A DNA stretch of 64,000 bases, taken from NCBI RefSeq assembly GCF_014844035.1, contig NZ_CP062159.1, forward strand, positions 2,852,001 through 2,916,000, in the 5' to 3' direction. The position numbers were made by a program, and so were the translations under genes. The notes under the pieces are model-generated. The model was not told the origin of the DNA. It ran no database searches and saw only the letters and a list, made by a program, of their open reading frames with translations. This document shows positions 9,228-18,287 of the stretch, piece after piece (positions within the stretch are counted from its first letter, which is position 1; every line of letters starts with the position of its first letter). Origin of the DNA: Flavobacterium sp. MDT1-60 (GTDB lineage Bacteria; Bacteroidota; Bacteroidia; Flavobacteriales; Flavobacteriaceae).

Positions 9228-9491
9228 TTTTAATCTCGCAAAGACGCAGTCCCGAGGCTTCGGGAGCGAAGTTTTTTAAATAAATATTGAATAGCCTCCT
9301 GCTTTAGCTGGAGGTAATTAATATAGGTAAGTAAAAAAGGCTTTAGTCAAAAACGAGTGTTTTTTTGGCTAAAACCTTTTCAAATAGGATTCATTTAACC
9401 TTCAGCTAAAGCAGGAGGCAACTCATTTTAATAGTCAAAAACTTAAACTTTGCTCCCGAAGCCTCGGGACTGCGTCTTTGCGAGATTAAAA
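9228..9491. repeat. 264-bp nested palindromic element with 40-bp perfect arms
   Basis: The outer arms 9228-9267 and 9452-9491 are perfect reverse complements over 40 bases. Inside, 9294-9315 pairs with 9398-9419 (one mismatch in 22), and 9335-9353 pairs with 9360-9380 around a short loop. It sits between two convergent genes (PL11 and the GntR regulator), where the transcript would form a long hairpin from either strand. No coding frame is present. It is either a non-autonomous mobile element or a bidirectional transcript end. Next to it, 9498-9529 holds a CTTTGTGTCTTCGTGGCAAA repeat related to 56008-56040. Confidence 0.85.
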
Positions 9492-9531
9492 AGAAAAAAA
9501 CTTGGCGACTTTGTGTCTTCGTGGCAAAACT

Positions 9532-10572
9532 CTAAATCGAATTTCTATCAATAAAATTAAAAGGCACCTTTACAGATCCTTTTTCCTTATTCAAAATCAT
9601 TCGTCCTGCAGTTTCTCCCATTACATTAAAATCGGTGGACATTACAGTGATACCTAGAAGTTCTTTTAATGGCGTATCGTTATACGAAATAACGCCAATA
9701 TCTTTTCCTAATTCATATTCTTCATCTCTGATTTGTTTCATCAAATTAACCAGATCAGATTCTTCGATAGTAATAAATAAATCTCCTTTTTTAAGGATCA
9801 TATCGTCATAAACTTCATCGAGAATTTCAAAATTTATTTCGTATTCCACACAGAATTTTCTAAATCCGTGTAAGATTCGGCGTGGGTAAGGATAAACCGC
9901 TTTTTCCGGATAAACCAAAATAAGTTTTTTGTATTTCTTTATTTTAGAAAGCCCTTCTTTTAGTGCGTTGTATATGTCATTTTCAAAATCCTGATAAATC
10001 TTGATAATTTCACCATCCATATTTAGCTTGATGTTATCCATGATAACCAGTTTTTCTTGTGGAATTCTTTGAATGGCTTTTACAACATCATCCGTAAAAC
10101 TTAAATGTTTCAGTTCATCCGTTTTAAAGTGTGTTGTGATAACATAATAATCGTATGCACCTTCAAACTTATCCAATAAATTCAAAAACAAGGTTTCATC
10201 GCAGTGATAAATATGTAAATCGGTATGTGCATTGGCACCAACAGTATCAATAAACGAGTTGTACGTTTTCATTTTATACGCACTCAGTTTATTAAATAAA
10301 AACAATATGTTTACTTTAGATTCAAGTTTGGTTCGGGTAATATAATAGCCCTTTCCTCTGATAGAAGAAATGATTTTTCGTTCCTTTAATATGTTATACG
10401 CCTTTTCAACCGTATCGCGAGACATGTAAAACTCTTCGCTAAAGCTATTTATGGAAGGTATTTTTTGATTTATCTTCAAATTTCCGTTAGCAATATTTTG
10501 CAGGATAGAGTCTACAATTTGTTTGTATTTAGGAACCCTTGAATCTTCATCGATTTTAATAAGTTTAATCAT
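9532..10572 (-). CDS. GntR-family regulator with periplasmic-binding-protein-like sensor domain (candidate rhamnose regulator)
   Basis: Residues 1-75 form a GntR winged helix (VPKYKQIVDSILQNIANGNL, then QKIPSINSFSEEFYMSRDTV and a GKGYYI wing). Residues about 85-346 resemble a type 1 periplasmic-binding-protein effector domain (KVNILFLFNKLS, IGVISYNDTPLKELLGITVM, and a typical C-terminus GETAGRMILN). The protein is cytoplasmic, with no signal or membrane segment. It is divergent from rhaT with 392 bp between them, and its likely operator (ATAGTA-CAGGA-TACTAT type) lies over the promoter-like box of rhaT. The inferred role is control of rhamnose catabolism and RG-I enzymes in response to rhamnose or a derivative. 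The effector cannot be read from sequence. Confidence 0.85.
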   Translation of the reverse strand: MIKLIKIDEDSRVPKYKQIVDSILQNIANGNLKINQKIPSINSFSEEFYMSRDTVEKAYNILKERKIISSIRGKGYYITRTKLESKVNILFLFNKLSAYKMKTYNSFIDTVGANAHTDLHIYHCDETLFLNLLDKFEGAYDYYVITTHFKTDELKHLSFTDDVVKAIQRIPQEKLVIMDNIKLNMDGEIIKIYQDFENDIYNALKEGLSKIKKYKKLILVYPEKAVYPYPRRILHGFRKFCVEYEINFEILDEVYDDMILKKGDLFITIEESDLVNLMKQIRDEEYELGKDIGVISYNDTPLKELLGITVMSTDFNVMGETAGRMILNKEKGSVKVPFNFIDRNSI

Positions 10573-10964
10573 TTTGTAAGTCTTGCAAATTATGTTTTAA
10601 ATAAAAGCGTAACATAATTCTGAATTATAATTTGTATTAAAAGCTGAATTCGAAAAAATTTCTCAACACCATTTTTTGCTGCTTTTTCGATAAAAGTATC
10701 CAATTAAATAAGGTAATACTTTCATATTTTGGTGATTTGCTAATTTAAAGGCTAATTGTGGATATAACAATTGCGAAATCGATTGCTAAAATAGAAATTT
10801 TAAATTTATTTATCGACTATAAATGCGTTCTTCTTTGCAATATTATTCGGTTTTAACATAAATGCAAATCATAAAGGATAGTACAGGATAGTTTTGTTTT
10901 ATACATTCTCTTATTTTACAAAACGAGATTAACTATCACAAATAACCACAAACAAAAACAATAA
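10573..10964. promoter_or_regulatory. Divergent control region, GntR regulator / rhaT
   Basis: This 392-bp AT-rich gap has no coding frame. The only strong signals I see are the operator-like TAGTACAGGATA at 10879-10890 and the box TAGTTTTG at 10889-10896. TAGTTTTG fits the TAnnTTTG minus-7 consensus of Bacteroidota, though I find no clear minus-33 TTG. The operator overlaps the box, as expected for repression. Confidence 0.5.
10879..10890 (+). promoter_or_regulatory. Candidate GntR operator, site C (rhaT promoter)
   Basis: TAGTACAGGATA matches site A (minus strand, 1170-1159) in all 12 bases. With flanks it reads ATAGTA-CAGGA-TAGTTT, so only the left half-site and the spacer are conserved. 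It abuts TAGTTTTG, the likely minus-7 element of rhaT. Confidence 0.55.
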
Positions 10965-12014
10965 ATGGAATCATTATTAGGAATCATTTTTCACTCCATT
11001 GGAGGATTTTCTTCAGGGAGTTTTTATATGCCATTCAAAAAAGTTAAAGACTGGGCTTGGGAAAGCTACTGGATCGTAGGAGGTTTTTTTTCCTGGTTAA
11101 TTGTACCACCCATTGCAGCTTATTTAACGATTCCACATTTTACAGAAGTTATCGCGGCAGCATCGCCAACAATCAAAGCGTTTACCTATACAATGGGATT
11201 AATCTGGGGAATTGGTGGACTAACTTACGGGTTAGGGGTTCGCTACCTTGGAATGTCTCTTGGGAACTCTATTATCTTAGGATTTTGTTCTGCTTTTGGA
11301 GCTTTAGTACCTTCTATTTATTATGATATATATCCTACTGAAGGAAAAATTTCATTTAGTCATATGCTTTCAAATCAAGGTGGACAACTCGTTTTATTGG
11401 GAGTTGTAGTTTGCCTTTTAGGAATTGCTATTTCAGGGAAAGCAGGGATTTTGAAAGAAAAAGATTTTGCAACAGGACACGAAGATAAAGACAAAGATTT
11501 CAGTCTTACAAAAGGTCTTATTATCGCAGTGATCTCAGGTATTTTGAGTTCATTTTTCAATTTCGGAATTGAAGCCGGAAAACCAATGGCAGAAGCAGCT
11601 GTTGTAGCGGGCTGTAATCCTTTATTTCAAAATAATGTAACTTATATCGTTTTGATGTGGGGTGGACTTACAACCAATTTTATCTGGTGTATGTATCTTA
11701 ACTTCAAGAATAAAACTTTTGGAGATTATACGAATACAGCAACTCCAATTACTAAAAATGTTCTTTTTTCTGCTCTTGCCGGAACCATGTGGTTTTTGCA
11801 GTTTTTCTTCTACGGAATGGGAGAGAGCAAATTAGGAAACGGAGCAAGTTCATGGATTCTACACATGGCAACGATTATCCTTACTGCAAATTTCTGGGGA
11901 TTCTATTTGAAAGAATGGTCAGGAGTGTCGAAAAAGACTTTCAGAACTTTTTTATGGGGAATCGGATTAATTATGCTTTCGATTGTTTTAGTCGGAATCG
12001 GAAATTCATTATAA
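10965..12014 (+). CDS. rhaT: L-rhamnose/H+ symporter RhaT
   Basis: The 349-residue protein has about ten hydrophobic segments and the RhaT opening LGIIFHSIGGFSSGSFYMPF followed by KVKDWAWESYWIVGGFFSWL. Other family stretches are WGIGGLTYGLGVRYLGMSLG and GILSSFFNFGIEAGKPMAEA. It imports L-rhamnose with a proton across the inner membrane. It is the first gene of the rhamnose cluster; rhaEW begins 28 bp after its stop, so they are probably co-transcribed. Length and composition are normal for the family. Confidence 0.95.
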   Translation: MESLLGIIFHSIGGFSSGSFYMPFKKVKDWAWESYWIVGGFFSWLIVPPIAAYLTIPHFTEVIAAASPTIKAFTYTMGLIWGIGGLTYGLGVRYLGMSLGNSIILGFCSAFGALVPSIYYDIYPTEGKISFSHMLSNQGGQLVLLGVVVCLLGIAISGKAGILKEKDFATGHEDKDKDFSLTKGLIIAVISGILSSFFNFGIEAGKPMAEAAVVAGCNPLFQNNVTYIVLMWGGLTTNFIWCMYLNFKNKTFGDYTNTATPITKNVLFSALAGTMWFLQFFFYGMGESKLGNGASSWILHMATIILTANFWGFYLKEWSGVSKKTFRTFLWGIGLIMLSIVLVGIGNSL

Positions 12015-12042
12015 AAAACAAATAACCAACCAATTATAACCA

Positions 12043-14181
12043 ATGTCGAATATAAATACAAATTTGAATTTTAAGCATGTAAGCTACCTTTGGGATGAGT
12101 CTAAGGCAGCAGCTTTGGCAGGAGATGAAGTAGCGCTTTTCATTTATCGTTCCAATTTACTGGGAGCTGATTTGCGATTGACCAATTACGGAGGAGGAAA
12201 TACTTCAGTTAAAATTACGGACAAGGATCCTTTAACGGGAGCAGACTCAGAAGTAATGTGGATCAAGGGTTCGGGGGGAGATATCGGAACACTGACAAAA
12301 TCAGGTTGTGCGGCACTTTATTTAGAGAGACTTCGTAATCTGGAGAATGTTTACAGAGGCATTGAATTCGAAGATGAGATGGTAGAATTATTCAACCACT
12401 GTATTTTCGATCTGGCTTCAAAAGCGCCTTCTATCGATACACCATTACACGGATTTTTACCCTTCAAACATATTGACCACCTGCATCCTGATGCGGCTAT
12501 TGCCATTGCAGCAGCAAAAGACGGGGCAAAAATCACCGAAGAATTATTCAATGGTGAAATCGGCTGGGTGGGCTGGCAGCGTCCTGGGTTCGACCTTGGA
12601 CTTCAGTTAAGATCTTGTCTTGAAGAAGCAGAGAAAAAAGGAAAAAAATTACGAGGCATCATGCTGGGTTCTCACGGACTTTTCACTTGGGGAGACACCG
12701 CGTATGAAAGTTATATCAATACACTTGAAGTAATCGAGAAATGTGCGACTTACCTTGAGAACAACTATGGAAAAAAACGTCCTGTTTTTGGAGGACAAAA
12801 AATAGAAAGCCTTGAGCTGGACCAAAGAAGATTAAAAGCTGCAAAAGTAGCTCCAATCCTGAGAGGATTCTGCTCATCAGAGCGCCAGATGATCGGACAT
12901 TATACCGATGATGCACGAGTTTTGGAATTCATCAATTCTAATGATTTAGAGAAATTGGCCCCGCTTGGAACTTCTTGTCCTGACCACTTTTTAAGAACTA
13001 AAATCAGTCCGCTAGTTTTGGAACTGGATCCAAACGAAGACCTGTCAGATGTAAACGCTATCAAAGCAAAATTACAACCTGCTTTTGAAGGCTATAGAGC
13101 GATGTACAAGGATTATTACAACAAATGTAAAAAAGATAATTCACCAGCGATGCGTGACCCAAACCCTGTGGTAATTTTATATCCCGGAGTTGGAATGTTC
13201 ACTTTTGCCAAGGATAAAACCATGGCACGTCTGGCATCAGAATATTATGTGAATGCAGTGAACGTAATGAAAGGCGCAGAGGCAGTTTCAGAATATACTT
13301 CACTGCCACATCAGGAAGCTTTTGATATTGAATATTGGTTACTCGAAGAAGCTAAACTTCAAAGAATGCCAAAACCAAAAGCACTTTCAGGAAGAGTAGC
13401 CCTAATCACCGGATCAGCCGGAGGAATAGGAAAGGCAATTGCCAGGAAATTTGCTCAGGAAGGCGCCTGTGTCATTATCAATGATATCAATGAAGAAAGA
13501 CTGGAAGAAGCAACAAAAGACTTTATCAAGTCATTCGGAAAAGATGCCGTATCAAGTACACTATTGAATGTAACAGATGAAAAGAGCACTGAAAAAGCAT
13601 TAGACGAAGCTTGCCTTGCTTTTGGAGGCGTGGATATCGTGGTAAACAATGCCGGAATCAGTATCTCAAAATCAATCGCCGAACATACCCTTGAAGAATG
13701 GGACAGATTATATGACATTCTGGTAAAAGGACAATTTATTGTATCGAAAGCCGGAACTGAAGTAATGCGTAAACAAGGCTTTGGCGGAGACATTGTAAAC
13801 ATTGTTTCTAAAAATGCTGTTGTTGCAGGTCCGAACAACCCTGGATATGGATCGGCCAAAGCAGCCCAGGCTCACTTGACTCGCCTTATGGCAGCGGAGC
13901 TTGGAGCTGATAAAATCCGTGTGAACACGGTAAATCCGGATGCTGTAATCTCAGACTCGAATATCTGGTCTGGAGGATGGGCAGAAGGTCGTGCCAAAGC
14001 GTATGGTATTACGGTAGAAGAATTACCGGCTTACTATGCCAAACGCACCTTATTAAATGAAATCATATTGCCTGATGATATTGCCAATGCGTGTTTTGCG
14101 TTTACAGGAGGATTGTTGAGTAAATCGACAGGAAATGCCTTAAACGTAGACGGCGGAGTATCAATGGGCTTCTATAGATAA
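12043..14181 (+). CDS. rhaEW: Bifunctional rhamnulose-1-phosphate aldolase / L-lactaldehyde dehydrogenase (RhaEW type)
   Basis: This is a two-domain fusion of 712 residues. The N-terminal part (about 30-400) is a class II aldolase/adducin fold with NYGGGNTSVKI, KGSGGDIGTL, the metal-ligand region DTPLHGFLPFKHIDHLHPD and GIMLGSHGLFTWGD. The C-terminal part (about 425-712) is a short-chain dehydrogenase with GRVALITGSAGGIGKAIA, VNNAGIS and the YGSAK catalytic pair. The aldolase splits L-rhamnulose-1-phosphate to DHAP and L-lactaldehyde; the dehydrogenase half is taken to oxidise lactaldehyde to L-lactate. It is cytoplasmic. The lutABC genes downstream would then consume the lactate. A strong terminator follows it, so rhaI is probably transcribed partly from its own promoter. 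Confidence 0.93.
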   Translation: MSNINTNLNFKHVSYLWDESKAAALAGDEVALFIYRSNLLGADLRLTNYGGGNTSVKITDKDPLTGADSEVMWIKGSGGDIGTLTKSGCAALYLERLRNLENVYRGIEFEDEMVELFNHCIFDLASKAPSIDTPLHGFLPFKHIDHLHPDAAIAIAAAKDGAKITEELFNGEIGWVGWQRPGFDLGLQLRSCLEEAEKKGKKLRGIMLGSHGLFTWGDTAYESYINTLEVIEKCATYLENNYGKKRPVFGGQKIESLELDQRRLKAAKVAPILRGFCSSERQMIGHYTDDARVLEFINSNDLEKLAPLGTSCPDHFLRTKISPLVLELDPNEDLSDVNAIKAKLQPAFEGYRAMYKDYYNKCKKDNSPAMRDPNPVVILYPGVGMFTFAKDKTMARLASEYYVNAVNVMKGAEAVSEYTSLPHQEAFDIEYWLLEEAKLQRMPKPKALSGRVALITGSAGGIGKAIARKFAQEGACVIINDINEERLEEATKDFIKSFGKDAVSSTLLNVTDEKSTEKALDEACLAFGGVDIVVNNAGISISKSIAEHTLEEWDRLYDILVKGQFIVSKAGTEVMRKQGFGGDIVNIVSKNAVVAGPNNPGYGSAKAAQAHLTRLMAAELGADKIRVNTVNPDAVISDSNIWSGGWAEGRAKAYGITVEELPAYYAKRTLLNEIILPDDIANACFAFTGGLLSKSTGNALNVDGGVSMGFYR

Positions 14182-14226
14182 AAATAGTTTTTTTTAAGTT
14201 TGTTTAAGCAAAAGTGGTTTTTTGTG

Positions 14227-14266
14227 AATCTAACGTCCGACAGCCCTCGGACGTTAGATTTTTTTT
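14227..14266 (+). terminator. Rho-independent terminator after rhaEW
   Basis: A perfect 14-bp stem (14227-14240 with 14247-14260) with loop CAGCCC is followed directly by a T run to 14266. It lies within an apparent operon, between rhaEW and rhaI. Confidence 0.85.
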
Positions 14267-14371
14267 AAGATGAACAAATTATTAAACAAACAAGATTGCA
14301 CAAATAGGTTAGTTAAACAGGAATTGATTGTATATATTTATCGATTGTAATTCCATTAAAAGAAAAAGAAT

Positions 14372-15646
14372 ATGTTAATTGGAGCAAACAAAATAGAATC
14401 TCATAATGATGAGTTATTAAAAAAACACCAAAATAAATTTGCCTTTACAGCATCTGAAATTGGTGAAACAGAATCAATTATTCAAAAATTAATCGATTTT
14501 CAAATCGCAATTCCATCTTGGGCCTTAGGAACAGGAGGAACAAGATTCGGGCGTTTTCCCGGAGGCGGAGAACCACGTTCTTTAGAAGAAAAAATCGAAG
14601 ATGTAGGTTTGCTTCATGCTTTAAACAATGCTTCAGGAGCGATTTCGTTGCACATTCCGTGGGATATTCCAACAGATCATAATGCGATTAAAGCTTTGGC
14701 AGCACAACATAACTTAAAGTTTGATGCTGTAAACTCTAATACTTTTCAGGATCAGTCAAGTCAGGATCATACCTATAAATTCGGATCCTTACAAAACGTA
14801 AATAAAGCAGTTCGCAAACAGGCGATTGCTCACAATATAGAAGTTATTCAACAAGGAATCGCTTTAGGATCAGAATCGTTAACCGTTTGGTTGGCAGATG
14901 GATCTTCTTTCCCTGGACAATTAAACTTCCGTCGTGCTTATCAAAATACACTAGAAAGTTTAGAAGAAATCTACGCAGCATTACCTTCAAACTGGAAATT
15001 ATTCTTAGAATACAAATGTGCAGAGCCGAACTTTTACTCGACTACAGTAGCAGATTGGGGACAATCTTATTCGTATGTGAAAAAATTAGGAGACAAAGCT
15101 CAGACATTAGTTGATTTAGGACATCATTTACCAAATGCTAATATCGAGCAAATTGTTTCTTTATTATTAATGGAAGGAAAATTAGGTGGTTTCCACTTCA
15201 ATGATTCAAAATATGGAGATGATGATTTAACTGCCGGAGCTTTAAAACCATATCAATTATTCTTGATTTTCAATGAATTGGTTGAAGGAATGGATGAAAG
15301 AGGAATGAATCACGCTAAAGATTTAGGATGGATGATTGATGCTTCTCACAACATTAAAGATCCTTTAGAAGATTTATTACAATCTGTTGAAGCGATTATG
15401 ATTGCTTATGCTCAGGCACTTTTAGTTGACAGAAAAGCATTGGAAGTTGCACAAGACGAAAATGATGTTGTAAAAGCACAGGAAATCCTGCAAAATGCTT
15501 TCCGTACAGATGTTCGCGCATTAGTTGCTGAAGCTCGTTTACGTTCAGGTGCGGCACTAAATCCGGTTGCATTGTATCGTGGCCTTGATGTTAGAAAAAA
15601 TCTAATTGGAGAAAGAGGATTAAAAACGATAGCAACAGGCTTATAG
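14372..15646 (+). CDS. rhaI: L-rhamnose isomerase, RhaI type (TIM-barrel sugar isomerase)
   Basis: The 424-residue protein resembles the bacterial RhaI/sugar isomerase family: FQIAIPSWALGTGGTRFGRF, LHIPWDIPTD, LFLEYKCAEPNFYSTTVADW, TLVDLGHHLPNANIEQIV, and GGFHFNDSKYGDDDLTAGAL. The E, D, H and D residues in these blocks fit the metal-binding set of xylose-isomerase-like TIM barrels. It converts L-rhamnose to L-rhamnulose in the cytoplasm. It is separated from rhaEW by a terminator and 110 bp. The kinase follows after 107 bp of low-complexity AATTCACAATT repeats. Confidence 0.92.
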   Translation: MLIGANKIESHNDELLKKHQNKFAFTASEIGETESIIQKLIDFQIAIPSWALGTGGTRFGRFPGGGEPRSLEEKIEDVGLLHALNNASGAISLHIPWDIPTDHNAIKALAAQHNLKFDAVNSNTFQDQSSQDHTYKFGSLQNVNKAVRKQAIAHNIEVIQQGIALGSESLTVWLADGSSFPGQLNFRRAYQNTLESLEEIYAALPSNWKLFLEYKCAEPNFYSTTVADWGQSYSYVKKLGDKAQTLVDLGHHLPNANIEQIVSLLLMEGKLGGFHFNDSKYGDDDLTAGALKPYQLFLIFNELVEGMDERGMNHAKDLGWMIDASHNIKDPLEDLLQSVEAIMIAYAQALLVDRKALEVAQDENDVVKAQEILQNAFRTDVRALVAEARLRSGAALNPVALYRGLDVRKNLIGERGLKTIATGL

Positions 15647-15753
15647 TTATTAATTATTAGTTATGAATTATGAGTTAGTAAACTCCTGGAGTTTATATCG
15701 GTTTCATAATTCAATAATTCACAATTTACAATTCACAATTTATAATTAACTAA
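15647..15753. repeat. Low-complexity AATT-rich spacer
   Basis: This is made of degenerate units such as TTATGAATTATGAG and AATTCACAATTTACAATTC. It contains the small palindrome TAAACTCCTGGAGTTTA (15679-15695). No gene is visible. Confidence 0.5.
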
Positions 15754-17115
15754 ATGAATGTAGTTGCAATTTTTGATATTGGTAAGACAAACAAAAAGGT
15801 TTTTTTATTTGATGAAAATTATAGAATTGTTTGGGAAAAATCGGTGAATTTCGATGAAACTGTCGACGAAGACGGTTTTCCCTGCGAGGATATTGAGTTA
15901 CTTAAAAACTGGATATTGGAGTGTTTATCAGAAATAAAAAATCTGACAAACTATGTTCTGAAAGCAATAAATTTCAGCACTTACGGAGCCAGTTTTGTCT
16001 ATATCGATGAAGAAGGCAAAAATTTGACACCTTTGTATAATTATCTAAAAGATTATCCGGAGGAATTAAAGCAGGAATTTTATAAAAAATATAAAGGAGA
16101 AGAAGTTTTTGCAGTAAAAACAGCTTCTCCTGTTTTAGGAAGTCTTAATTCCGGAATGCAAATTTACAGGCTGAAAGAAGAAAGACCAGAACTCTTTGAT
16201 AAGGTTAAATATTGTCTTCATTTGCCGCAATACCTTAGTTTTCTTTTAACTGGTGAAGCTTATTCTGATATTACAAGCATCGGATGTCATACGAATCTTT
16301 GGAATTTTAAAAAGATGAAGTATCACAAATGGCTGAAAAAAGAAGCCATAATCGAAAAGATTCCACCACTTCATTTTGGAAAAGACATCATAAAAAAAGA
16401 AGACGGTTTGGCCGTTGGGGTAGGCTTGCACGATAGTTCATCTGCAATAATTCCGTACACGATCAACTTTACAGAACCTTTTGTTTTATTATCAACAGGA
16501 ACCTGGAGTATTTCGCTAAATCCTTTCAATAATAGACCTTTAACTTTCGAAGAATTAAAATACGATTGTTTGTGTTACATGCAATACACGGAAAAGCCTG
16601 TAAAAGCGGCCCGTTTGTTTTCAGGTAACGAACATGAAATACAAGCCAAAAGACTGGCAGAGCATTTTAATGTGCCGTTTGATACGTTTAAAGATATTTA
16701 TTTTGATAAAAAAATAGTATCAAATCTAAGGGCTTTAAACTTCCAGATTGTTTATCCAAAGAAATATGATTTTGATATTCTTAAGGAATGTCCATTTCAA
16801 AAAAGAGATCTAAATACTTTCAAAAGTTACGACATCGCCTATCATCAATTGATGTTAGATCTTGTTGAGCAACAGGTTTTTTCAACTAATTTAGTGATTA
16901 ACAACAGCCCTGTAAAGAAAATTTTTGTGGATGGAGGTTTCAGTAAAAATTCAATTTTCATGAATTTACTGGCAGAAGCTTTCCCGGATGTAGAAGTATA
17001 TGCCGCATCTATGGCACAGGCGAGTGCATTGGGAGCTGCATTGGCGATTCATCAAAACTGGAATCCAAAACCAATCCAGAATGATTTAATTGATTTGAAG
17101 TTTTACAAACACTAG
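15754..17115 (+). CDS. rhaB: Rhamnulokinase-like FGGY carbohydrate kinase
   Basis: The 453-residue protein has the two-lobed FGGY fold: an N-terminal phosphate loop VAIFDIGKTNKKVFLFD, the hinge region FVLLSTGTWSISLNPF, and the C-terminal nucleotide site KKIFVDGGFSKNSIFMNLLA followed by MAQASALGAALA. It phosphorylates a ketose; rhamnulose is inferred from its place between rhaI and lutA and from the presence of the matching aldolase. From sequence alone, fuculose or another deoxy-sugar could also be the substrate. It is cytoplasmic, with no signal peptide, and of normal family length. Confidence 0.85.
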   Translation: MNVVAIFDIGKTNKKVFLFDENYRIVWEKSVNFDETVDEDGFPCEDIELLKNWILECLSEIKNLTNYVLKAINFSTYGASFVYIDEEGKNLTPLYNYLKDYPEELKQEFYKKYKGEEVFAVKTASPVLGSLNSGMQIYRLKEERPELFDKVKYCLHLPQYLSFLLTGEAYSDITSIGCHTNLWNFKKMKYHKWLKKEAIIEKIPPLHFGKDIIKKEDGLAVGVGLHDSSSAIIPYTINFTEPFVLLSTGTWSISLNPFNNRPLTFEELKYDCLCYMQYTEKPVKAARLFSGNEHEIQAKRLAEHFNVPFDTFKDIYFDKKIVSNLRALNFQIVYPKKYDFDILKECPFQKRDLNTFKSYDIAYHQLMLDLVEQQVFSTNLVINNSPVKKIFVDGGFSKNSIFMNLLAEAFPDVEVYAASMAQASALGAALAIHQNWNPKPIQNDLIDLKFYKH

Positions 17116-17416
17116 ATTAGAATTGAAAATTTAGAATTAAAAATTAAAAATCCACTCAATTTGTGAAAAGGAATAATAACCACAGATTAATGGATTATAA
17201 AGATTTTGTTTCACGCAGATTCAGCAGATTTGAGCAGATTTAATTTTGATAATGATCTGCGTGCATCTGCCTAAATCTTTTTAAATTTGCGTGAAATAAA
17301 ATAATAGCCACAGATTAAAGGATTAAAAAGATTAAAATAAAATCTATTCAAATCTGCGTGAAAAAATATTTAACACATAGTCTATATTTCTATGTGTTTA
17401 AAAAATTATCAAGAAT
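17116..17416. repeat. Intergenic direct and inverted repeats before lutA
   Basis: The 301-bp gap holds repeated CCACAGATTAA-GGATTA units (about 17181 and 17311) and AAATCTGCGTGAAA units on both strands. Variants recur at 7265-7320 and 18160-18270. It ends with a perfect 9-bp hairpin, AACACATAG and CTATGTGTT, at 17372-17398. No coding frame is visible. Confidence 0.6.
17372..17398. promoter_or_regulatory. Perfect 9-bp inverted repeat upstream of lutA
   Basis: AACACATAG (17372-17380) and CTATGTGTT (17390-17398) flank a 9-nt spacer, ending 18 bp before the lutA ATG. It could be an operator or a leader hairpin; there is no T run suited to a terminator. Confidence 0.4.
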
Positions 17417-18154
17417 ATGAAAGTTGGACTTTTTATACCGTGTTACGTCGACCAGTTTTATCCAAAAGTGGGTATTGCAACCTATGAACTTTTACAAAAA
17501 TTAGGCTGTGATGTTCATTTTCCGATGGGACAAACCTGTTGTGGACAACCAATGGCAAATAGCGGATATCAGCATTTAACCAAAGGCTGCGATGCCAATT
17601 TTATAGCCAATTTTGCTGGTTTTGATTATATCGTTTGTCCTTCAGGAAGTTGTGTTTTGCATGTAAAAGATCATTTACACGATGATAAACTTGAAGTTGT
17701 TGCAACCGAAATTCGTAAAAAAGTTTTCGAATTGACAGAGTTTATTACTGATATTTTGAAAGTAGATCATATAGACGGAAACTTTCCATATAGAGTCGGA
17801 ATGCACAATAGTTGCCATGGACAACGCGGTTTAAAGCTTTCGCAGATGACCGAATTAAACGCTCCATTTTTCTCGAAACCAGAGCAACTATTACACAACA
17901 TAAAAGGACTCGATTTGATTTCTTTAACCAGAAAAGATGAATGTTGTGGATTTGGAGGTACTTTCTGTGTGACCGAAGAAGCGGTTTCTGTCAAAATGGG
18001 TCAGGATAGAATTAAAGACCATGAAAACCATAATGTGGATTATATTACCGGAGGCGACATGTCTTGTTTAATGCATTTAGAAGGAATTCTGAAAAGACAA
18101 AATAGCAATGTAAAAACCATCCATATTGCTGAAATATTGAATACGTTGGTATAA
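17417..18154 (+). CDS. lutA: L-lactate oxidation complex subunit LutA (CCG-domain protein)
   Basis: The 245-residue protein has two cysteine-rich CCG domains: VGLFIPCYVDQFYPKVG with QTCCGQPMANSGY, and HNSCHGQRGLKLS with DECCGFGGTFCVT. This is the LutA/YkgE arrangement, which binds an iron-sulfur cluster or heterodisulfide-like centre. With LutB and LutC it oxidises L-lactate to pyruvate in the cytoplasm. Here the lactate is probably the product of the RhaEW dehydrogenase. lutB lies 1.5 kb downstream, beyond a GH28 gene, which is an unusual split of the lut operon. Confidence 0.92.
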   Translation: MKVGLFIPCYVDQFYPKVGIATYELLQKLGCDVHFPMGQTCCGQPMANSGYQHLTKGCDANFIANFAGFDYIVCPSGSCVLHVKDHLHDDKLEVVATEIRKKVFELTEFITDILKVDHIDGNFPYRVGMHNSCHGQRGLKLSQMTELNAPFFSKPEQLLHNIKGLDLISLTRKDECCGFGGTFCVTEEAVSVKMGQDRIKDHENHNVDYITGGDMSCLMHLEGILKRQNSNVKTIHIAEILNTLV

Positions 18155-18287
18155 AAAATTGCCCACGGATTAAATGGATTTAAACGAGTTAACACAGATT
18201 TTAAACCTATTTTGTCAATATATTAAAAATAAACCCGCGTCAACCCGTTTAAACCCGCAAAACCCGTGGTCCATTTAAAAAGTAATC

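Noticed and set aside
9228..9491. Insertion sequence
   Set aside because: There are strong inverted arms but no transposase frame, so I call it only a palindromic repeat.
13455..13859. 134-residue minus-strand frame inside rhaEW
   Set aside because: It is the antisense shadow of the strongly conserved dehydrogenase domain and has no independent support.
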